The position numbers and the translations under genes were made by a program. Shown piece after piece: positions 59,276 through 64,000 of a stretch of DNA of 64,000 nucleotides; within the stretch, counting starts at the first letter, position 1, and each line of letters starts with the position of its first letter. The stretch lies in NCBI GenBank assembly GCA_902521995.1, contig CABYTO010000006.1, forward strand, positions 1-64,000. The letters are read 5' to 3'. The DNA comes from an uncultured Prochlorococcus sp. GTDB taxonomy: Bacteria; Cyanobacteriota; Cyanobacteriia; PCC-6307; Cyanobiaceae. The notes under the pieces are model-generated. The model saw only the letters and a program-made list of their open reading frames with translations, did no database searches and was not told the origin of the DNA.

Positions 59276-59710
59276 TTAATTCTGAGCTTGATAACAGTTT
59301 TGGCAAAGCCCGAAATATTCGAGGGTATGAAACAACAATTGGAATTTCTTTGGATTTGTTTTGGGTGTATGAATATCTTTTACCGGGCATCCTTCCATTT
59401 TTGATGTCTCACCACATTGAACACAGGTCAAATGATGAATATCTCTATCTACGGGAGTGTACAGAACCTCTCCAGTTGGGAGATGTCTAGAACGTATTAA
59501 GCCATGCTTTATCAGAACTTGAAGATTCCTGTAAACAGTCGTCAGTCCCATAGCCTTTCCGCTTTCTATCAATTGTCTATGCAACTCTTGACCAGTCAAT
59601 TCATCCTCGCATTTATTAAGTTCTTCAAGAAGTTGTTCTTGTCTTTTGGTAATGTCAGACTTAGTTACCATCGTTTCCGAAATCTTTTTTTGTCCCGTAT
59701 TTTTGATCAT
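59276..59710 (-). CDS. zur: Zur, Fur-family zinc uptake regulator
   Basis: 144 residues of the Fur family: winged helix (QEQLLEELNKCEDELTGQELHRQL then TVYRNLQVLIKHGLIRSRHL), linker HHLTCVQCGETSKMEG with CxxC, and a C-terminal CQNC, together a structural Cys4 zinc site. M14 (MVTKSDITKRQ) is an alternative start. Assignment as Zur rather than Fur or PerR rests on position inside the znu locus. It lies antiparallel between znuC and znuB: 13 bases from znuC's stop and 17 between its ATG and znuB's. Confidence 0.93.
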   Translation of the reverse strand: MIKNTGQKKISETMVTKSDITKRQEQLLEELNKCEDELTGQELHRQLIESGKAMGLTTVYRNLQVLIKHGLIRSRHLPTGEVLYTPVDRDIHHLTCVQCGETSKMEGCPVKDIHTPKTNPKKFQLLFHTLEYFGLCQNCYQAQN

Positions 59711-59727
59711 ACCGAATCATTTGAATA

Positions 59728-60513
59728 ATGTCTTTTATTAATAACAACTGGTGGCTGGTTCCATTAATAATAACTATATTCTCCGGGATTTTATGCCCAG
59801 CTATGGGAACTGTATTAATCACTCATAAGAGATTATTACAAGTTAATTTAATCTCTCATTGTGTGTTGCCTGGACTTGCTCTCGCATTAGCGCTTGGAAT
59901 TCATCCTTCAATTGGTGGTGTTATAAGTGGTCTTCTGGGCTCAGTAATTGCGGAAAGTTTAACTAATAGAAAAAGTGAAAATTATGAAGCAGTTATGAAT
60001 ACTATTCTCGCTGGAATGCTTGGATTTGGAGTCCTTATAATCCCTTTACTCGGAATAAGGATTGATTTGGAGGCAGTATTATTTGGCGATTTATTGACAG
60101 CAAATTTTGGAGATTTACTTAGAACAATAATTGCTTTTTTAGTATTTATACTTTTAATGACTTTTGGATATGAAAAGGTTGTTTATGTGGGATTGGATCC
60201 AGAAGGTGCATCCGCGAGCGGTATAAACGTTTCTTTATTAAATCTTGCTTTGAGTTTTACAACGGCATTAGTAATTGTTAGTTCAATGTCAGCAGTGGGA
60301 GTAATTCTTGTTATTGCTCTTCTTTCTACCCCAACTCTGTTAGGGCTAAATAAGGCTCATAGTTTAAGAATTGCAATGATAAGGTCCTCACTTTTTGGGT
60401 TATGCATATCACTTCTGGGCTTTATTCTCTCTATAGTCTTTAATTTGTCGCCAGGACCTGCAATTAGTGTTATTTGTGTCGCATCTCTTTTGATTCCTAA
60501 ACTTCGCAAATAA
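59728..60513 (+). CDS. znuB: ZnuB, zinc ABC transporter permease
   Basis: 261-residue ABC-3 family permease with about eight membrane helices. CPAMGTVLITHKRLLQVNLISHC, split here as helix 1-2, contains the family pattern, and GLDPEGASASGINV is the conserved coupling region. It starts 17 bases from zur on the other strand and its stop is directly followed by a convergent small gene. Confidence 0.94.
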   Translation: MSFINNNWWLVPLIITIFSGILCPAMGTVLITHKRLLQVNLISHCVLPGLALALALGIHPSIGGVISGLLGSVIAESLTNRKSENYEAVMNTILAGMLGFGVLIIPLLGIRIDLEAVLFGDLLTANFGDLLRTIIAFLVFILLMTFGYEKVVYVGLDPEGASASGINVSLLNLALSFTTALVIVSSMSAVGVILVIALLSTPTLLGLNKAHSLRIAMIRSSLFGLCISLLGFILSIVFNLSPGPAISVICVASLLIPKLRK

Positions 60514-60660
60514 TTAAATCTTAAATGTCCAATCAGAGTTTAATGCTTGAGCTTCTGGATTGTTTTTTAAAGCTACTTCCATAGCTTCTTTTTTATTATT
60601 AGCTATAACAACTTCATCAAATTCCTTTCCATTTTTTTTGAGACTTACTTTGAAACGCAT
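60514..60660 (-). CDS. 48-residue conserved small protein, unknown
   Basis: ATG at 60660 reading to TAA at 60514, which abuts the znuB stop. The product begins MRFKVSLKKNGKEFDEVVI and continues through a helix (NNKKEAMEVALKNNPEAQAL) to DWTFKI: a beta-alpha-beta mini-domain. Codon use and composition are coding-like, and I recall similar tiny proteins in picocyanobacteria. Function unknown. Confidence 0.6.
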   Translation of the reverse strand: MRFKVSLKKNGKEFDEVVIANNKKEAMEVALKNNPEAQALNSDWTFKI

Positions 60661-60743
60661 AAAAATTTTTTAATTAATCAAAAGTTAACCACTAGGCCAC
60701 TAGATTTAAATACTTTTAAAAGTTAATTGATGAAATAGAAACT

Positions 60744-60992
60744 TTAGTTATTTTGAAGTTTTTCAACTACAGATTCTTTCTCAATCTTAGCTACATCCTG
60801 TAATCCATTAGCATCAAACCAAGGAGCGTTTTCCCAATTAAATCCTTCCCCAAATGTATTATCGGGAGCAGCTACGTACCAGTGACATGATGAATCTGGT
60901 ACATCTACAGCACATTTTGACCAGTCAGCTTCCCATTGTGGAACTTGTACCCACATTACAGATGCTAATAAAAAAGAAAAAATAAAATTCAT
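60744..60992 (-). CDS. exported small protein, conserved in marine picocyanobacteria
   Basis: 82 residues: a signal peptide (about 1-17) and a Trp- and Asp-rich mature part (QVPQWEADWSKCAVDV, SSCHWYVAAPDNTFG, NWENAPWFDANG) with two Cys that could pair. Family not named; function unknown. Confidence 0.65.
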   Translation of the reverse strand: MNFIFSFLLASVMWVQVPQWEADWSKCAVDVPDSSCHWYVAAPDNTFGEGFNWENAPWFDANGLQDVAKIEKESVVEKLQNN

Positions 60993-61001
60993 AATTATCG
61001 G

Positions 61002-61145
61002 TTAGCAAAATTTTGAAAGATTCTTTTCACATTCTTTCTTTCTTTTCTTCCAGTAATTCTCAAGTATTTGATTTTTATGCTTATTTTTAAATTGACTTAA
61101 ATGAATATTATTCTGATTAAGAACCGAATTATTTTTGATTTTCAT
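61002..61145 (-). CDS. 47-residue basic small protein, tentative
   Basis: ATG at 61145 to TAA at 61002. Polar and basic (MKIKNNSVLNQNNIHLSQF start, ENYWKKRKKECEKNLSKFC end), probably helical with two Cys near the C-terminus. No membrane segment. It lies between two other tiny minus-strand genes. Support is composition and an intact frame only. Confidence 0.45.
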   Translation of the reverse strand: MKIKNNSVLNQNNIHLSQFKNKHKNQILENYWKKRKKECEKNLSKFC

Positions 61146-61222
61146 TACTAAAGCTGTCTTTGTAGAACATATTTAAGACACTTTATAGATTTTTTGAAGT
61201 GAATTTATACTTAATTTTTGTC

Positions 61223-61357
61223 TTACTTTTGTGTAGGTAAGTATTTTTCGGGATTATTTTCAATATAAGTAAGCGAATATTTGACAACACCCACTATTAC
61301 TGAAAAAAGAGCAATTGCCGAAATAATAAAAATGATTTTTTTGTAAATGCTTTTCAT
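61223..61357 (-). CDS. 44-residue single-helix membrane protein, tentative
   Basis: ATG at 61357 to TAA at 61223. One clear membrane helix (IIFIISAIALFSVIVGVV) after a basic start MKSIYKK, then a short polar tail ending NPEKYLPTQK. The positive-inside pattern is convincing. Function unknown. Confidence 0.5.
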   Translation of the reverse strand: MKSIYKKIIFIISAIALFSVIVGVVKYSLTYIENNPEKYLPTQK

Positions 61358-61442
61358 GAATTGTTTATGTTTTTGATTATTTTTTTCATCAACGACCAAT
61401 TTTTCTGAAAGATTTAAATATTTAGTAATTTATACTGTAGCC

Positions 61443-61520
61443 TTTTAAATTACCTACGGAGTAGATTAAAAAAATCAGAAACTCCTCACACACTTTTTTC
61501 TGATAACTTTAAAAGTTCTC
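61443..61520 (+). ncRNA. Yfr10-like small RNA carrying the Yfr1 motif
   Basis: The motif ACTCCTCACAC (61481-61491) appears a second time in the window. Here it sits in the loop of a hairpin with stem ATCAGAA/TTCTGAT (61474-61480 and 61498-61504), enclosed by an outer stem CTTTTAAA/TTTAAAAG (61442-61449 and 61508-61515). TATACT at 61431-61436 is a plausible -10. The Yfr10 family shares the Yfr1 motif but not its structure, and this fits. The 3' end is unclear: T-rich DNA follows and a 9-base inverted repeat begins at 61521. Confidence 0.7.
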
Positions 61521-61579
61521 GACCTCTATGTTTGAGTACTTTTTGTATTTTTTACGATGTGACAGTTAAGATAGAGGTC
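61521..61579. repeat. 9-base inverted repeat GACCTCTAT / ATAGAGGTC
   Basis: Perfect arms at 61521-61529 and 61571-61579 with a 41-base A+T-rich spacer. They lie between the Yfr10-like and Yfr2-like RNAs. The left arm could also pair with AGAGGTC in the Yfr2 terminator stem (61704-61710). May be a structural part of a longer Yfr10 transcript. Confidence 0.6.
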
Positions 61580-61624
61580 TATTAAGCATTACATATTTAG
61601 AATTTAGGTGTGATATTTAGTATG

Positions 61625-61719
61625 TGTGTAGGAGGAATTGATTTATTTAAGTGGGAACAAGGAAACACTTGATATAAGTCAATTTTAAAAAGATCTCTCT
61701 CTGAGAGGTCTTTTTTTTT
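61625..61719 (+). ncRNA. Yfr2-family small RNA
   Basis: A hairpin AAGTG/CACTT (61649-61653, 61666-61670) holds the loop GGAACAAGGAAA, matching the GGAAACA-type loop motif of the Yfr2 family; outer pairing AATTGA/TCAATT (61636-61641, 61679-61684) extends it. A terminator hairpin (61691-61711) with nine T ends the gene. Near the 5' end GTGTGTAGGAGG (61624-61635) could pair with the Yfr1/Yfr10 motif with one bulged C. Start is approximate. Confidence 0.8.
61691..61719 (+). terminator. Rho-independent terminator of the Yfr2-like RNA
   Basis: AGATCTCTC/GAGAGGTCT stem of nine pairs (one G-U) with a three-base loop, followed by a run of nine T at 61711-61719. Confidence 0.9.
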
Positions 61720-61846
61720 GGGAGATTATTAGAAATATTAAATTCTGAATATAAAAACATATATGCTTTCTTCCAAAATAATTAGTTCCTCATTTCAAAT
61801 TAGTATTTTAATTCGTTAGATTATGTGTTGTTAAATTCTTCTGTTA

Positions 61847-62230
61847 ATGCAAATACTTTTTTTAGCAATTTTAATTTGTTCAAGCTTTTTATTCCCTTCT
61901 TCATCATTTGCCTCCCATATAGAACTAAAACCTTGTGTAGAGATTGCTCATTGTGTAAGAGAAGAATGGGAGGTTCACAATATTGAGAAACCTTTTGAAG
62001 AGATTAAAACATTTATCGAAAACACTCCAAGAACTGAGATTGTAGAAATTGATGACGATTATCTTCATGCTGAGGCAACCAGTAAATGGATGAAGTATGT
62101 AGACGACTTAGAAGTATCCTTTCTACCTGAATCAAACATTTTATCAATAAGATCAGAATCAAGAGTTGGAGAAAGTGATTTGGGAGTGAATCAAAAAAGG
62201 GTTGATTTACTAAAATCGAAAATGTTTTAA
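61847..62230 (+). CDS. exported DUF1499 family protein
   Basis: 127 residues: a signal peptide (about 1-22, ending FASHIE) and a DUF1499 core with CVEIAHCVREEW, TPRTEIVEIDDDYLHAEATS and the ending RSESRVGESDLGVNQKR, the family's most conserved block. Probably lumenal or periplasmic; function unknown though the family is widespread in cyanobacteria and plants. Confidence 0.88.
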   Translation: MQILFLAILICSSFLFPSSSFASHIELKPCVEIAHCVREEWEVHNIEKPFEEIKTFIENTPRTEIVEIDDDYLHAEATSKWMKYVDDLEVSFLPESNILSIRSESRVGESDLGVNQKRVDLLKSKMF

Positions 62231-62364
62231 GATAAAAAGTAAAAAATTTGTTTTTATTGTTTTTTGTATAACTTTTCCATTTTTAAAAAAAATTAGTAGA
62301 TAAAAAAGTGATAATTGTCATAATGCCTTTATTTTGGCAAATTTATTAGATTTTCTCTAAAAAG

Positions 62365-62649
62365 ATGATCATAAATTTTATATATTTATTGTTATCTAGT
62401 TTTGTTTTTTTCTGGATTTATATAAACATTAAAAAAAATGGACTTAAATGGATAATCAAAGGTCTTTTTCAAATTGGAATATTGGTATTATTCATCGGAG
62501 TGTTTTTCAAAATATTTTTCACCTTACCCCCTAATTTATTTATAAAAATATTATTTCTTATTATTTATACATGGTGCACTGTTGGAATAAATGTAAATTT
62601 CATGATCCCTTTGATTAGTTTGATTGACCAAAAAATAGTGAAAAAATAA
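62365..62649 (+). CDS. small membrane protein, unknown
   Basis: 94 residues with three predicted membrane helices (about 4-20, 32-52, 58-85) and a charged tail. No motif. Likely a real gene on composition and length; function unknown. Confidence 0.5.
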   Translation: MIINFIYLLLSSFVFFWIYINIKKNGLKWIIKGLFQIGILVLFIGVFFKIFFTLPPNLFIKILFLIIYTWCTVGINVNFMIPLISLIDQKIVKK

Positions 62650-62724
62650 AACTAAAATATGCCTTAATTGTCAGTACAAAAACAAATCTATTTCCTTAAT
62701 CTGCAATATTAAAATTTATAAGAA

Positions 62725-62835
62725 TTATTTTTTCCCTTTTGAAAGTCTTTTTCTTGTATACCTAGTCTTTAATGCCAAAACTGTATTTATATATATTCCA
62801 AATAAAAGAATGACTATTCCAATAATATATTTCAT
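62725..62835 (-). CDS. 36-residue single-helix membrane protein, tentative
   Basis: ATG at 62835 to TAA at 62725. A single helix (YIIGIVILLFGIYINTVLAL) followed by a strongly basic tail (KTRYTRKRLSKGKK), a layout common among tiny photosynthetic-membrane proteins. Function unknown. Confidence 0.45.
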   Translation of the reverse strand: MKYIIGIVILLFGIYINTVLALKTRYTRKRLSKGKK

Positions 62836-62865
62836 TATCTTTTATGTAATTACTATGTTTGAGAT

Positions 62866-63273
62866 TTATTCATGATGCCAACTAATTTTAATATCAATTT
62901 CTTGAGATAAATTTCTTGTAACTGGACATTCTTTGGAAGCTTTTATCAAAAAATCAATAGTTTCATTAGAACTGCTCTCTGGTATAAAAATATCTATTAT
63001 TAGTTCTTTTATCTTCCTCTCACTATTTTGTGTCATTACTTTTTCAATATTTAAATATATACCTTTCAAATCAAATCCTTTCGATTCAGCTTTGATTGCC
63101 ATAATGGTTAGCAGGCAAGTACCTAGAGATGTTGCTAATAAATCAGTTGGGGAAAAACTTTCGCCTTTACCGCAGTGATCTAAAGGTGCATCAGTTCTAA
63201 TAAGACTTCCAGATTGTAGATGAATAGCCTCACAGTTTAATTTTCCTAAATAAGAACATTTAACTTTAGTCAT
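62866..63273 (-). CDS. OsmC/Ohr family protein
   Basis: 135 residues with the OsmC fold: GESFSPTDLLATSLGTCLLTIMAIKAESKG holds the first redox Cys in helix 2 (seen as LGTC), and the second, ASKECPVTRNLS, follows near the C-terminus. OsmC/Ohr proteins reduce organic hydroperoxides with this Cys pair. Which peroxide or partner is not known. Confidence 0.9.
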   Translation of the reverse strand: MTKVKCSYLGKLNCEAIHLQSGSLIRTDAPLDHCGKGESFSPTDLLATSLGTCLLTIMAIKAESKGFDLKGIYLNIEKVMTQNSERKIKELIIDIFIPESSSNETIDFLIKASKECPVTRNLSQEIDIKISWHHE

Positions 63274-63400
63274 TTTAAAAAAATTAAATTAGAAAAATAT
63301 TATTAATAAAAAATTATGGAACATAACAAGATTATTGATGAGAAATTTTTATTTGCATATTAGTGGAGTATTAAGGAAATTCATCCTTCAAGTTATGAAA

Positions 63401-63643
63401 TCAGTTTTTATATCCATATTCCTCTAAGCAATACTCAATTAATTCAATTGATTTATTAAGAGTTCTTTTATTTTTATTTTCTAGATCGAAACATTCATTT
63501 AAAACACGTATAGATTCATTTAAAAATGATTCCTCTTTATTTTTTATATCTTTAACTTGATTTATATAAATTAATTTTTTAATCCCAATTAGGGAAAATA
63601 TGATTATTGATATTGTAAAAATTGCTATTTTGAGTTTATTCAT
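63401..63643 (-). CDS. small membrane-anchored protein, unknown
   Basis: 80 residues: one membrane helix near the N-terminus (about 6-24) followed by a charged helical part (VKDIKNKEESFLNESIRVLN) with two Cys (NECFD and IEYCLEEYG). Function unknown. Confidence 0.45.
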   Translation of the reverse strand: MNKLKIAIFTISIIIFSLIGIKKLIYINQVKDIKNKEESFLNESIRVLNECFDLENKNKRTLNKSIELIEYCLEEYGYKN

Positions 63644-63707
63644 ACAATTAGTTCTTACAAATATTTTAATTTATTTAATATATAAAAACTTTACATAGCT
63701 TGTAGAA

Positions 63708-63809
63708 CTAAGTAATTACATATGTAGCTGCTGTTATTGCTATGGCAGTAATTGAAATGAAGATGTATGGAACAACCTTTAAAGGTATATATAGATTATT
63801 TTTAGACAT
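63708..63809 (-). CDS. 33-residue single-helix membrane protein, tentative
   Basis: ATG at 63809 to TAG at 63708. The product starts MSKNNLYIPLKVVPYIFISI and is one membrane helix almost throughout. No match to a known photosystem subunit that I can recall. The remaining 191 bases to the window end show no gene. Confidence 0.35.
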   Translation of the reverse strand: MSKNNLYIPLKVVPYIFISITAIAITAATYVIT

Positions 63810-64000
63810 AACTAGAGCATTTATATAAATAATTACATTCCCTATTAACTTTATAAGTCTTCAAATATACAAATTAATTTTCTTTGCATAAATTCAATCC
63901 TTTTAAAGATTAACAAATTTATATTCATTGAATTTTCATTAAATAAAGTATTTCTAAATCTTGTCTTGAGTCCGATATTTTTCTTTTTAAAAAGATTAAT

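Noticed and set aside
59266-59728. Two plus-strand frames of 74 codons each
   Set aside because: Both are antisense shadows of zur and give low-complexity products.
63301-63360. Short plus-strand ATG frame starting at 63316
   Set aside because: Only 15 codons before a stop.

Overview
The window is a very A+T-rich, tightly packed stretch of a marine unicellular cyanobacterial chromosome, most likely a high-light-adapted Prochlorococcus. Supporting signs are: chlI, petH, petG, cytM and a plant-like lycopene cyclase (photosynthesis and carotenoids); sasA; no phycobilisome structural genes; a PetH whose N-terminus lacks the phycobilisome-linker domain; many very small membrane proteins; and the picocyanobacterial small RNAs Yfr1 (between guaB and trxA), a Yfr10-like RNA and a Yfr2-family RNA. 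This is a recognition call from sequence memory, not a database result.

Layout. 0-11 kb: clpC, an iron-alcohol-dehydrogenase-family gene, two hydrolase or kinase-like genes, cdsA, a PLP decarboxylase, a RodZ-like HTH protein, malQ and prsA. 12-20 kb: a CpeS-like lipocalin, sasA, tRNA-Glu, petH, then the packed run zwf-opcA-cobB (oxidative pentose phosphate pathway plus cobalamin). 20-33 kb: folD-crtE-YuiD-like run, a 7TM-HD phosphohydrolase, leuA, a GH57 glucan enzyme, gyrA-crtL and a GuaB3-type IMP dehydrogenase. 33-41 kb: Yfr1, trxA, hisH, rsmD, petG (antisense, too short for most ORF cut-offs), cytM, a SPOUT methyltransferase, chlI, ruvC, 5-formyl-THF cyclo-ligase, sufE and hom. 41-48 kb: an orphan peptide-type ABC binding protein and permease, a DUF1400 hydrolase head-to-head with an MFS transporter, DUF2834 and a PfkB kinase.

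48-64 kb is more accessory in character. It holds a lumenal pentapeptide protein, a cupin-like protein and a three-gene cassette (circularly permuted ATP-grasp, alpha-E, transglutaminase) that looks like an uncharacterised amide-bond-forming system. A zinc locus follows: znuA-cobW-WD40 on the minus strand and znuC-znuB on the plus strand, with zur inverted between znuC and znuB and a Zur-box-like palindrome in the divergent spacer. The ZnuA and CobW proteins here appear to share an inserted domain of about 105 residues. The right end carries many tiny ORFs, a Yfr10-like and Yfr2-like RNA pair, DUF1499 and OsmC-family genes.

No rRNA, CRISPR array, insertion sequence, integrase or phage gene was found. 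Genes are often separated by fewer than 15 bases, several stop codons overlap convergently, and GTG or TTG starts are common.
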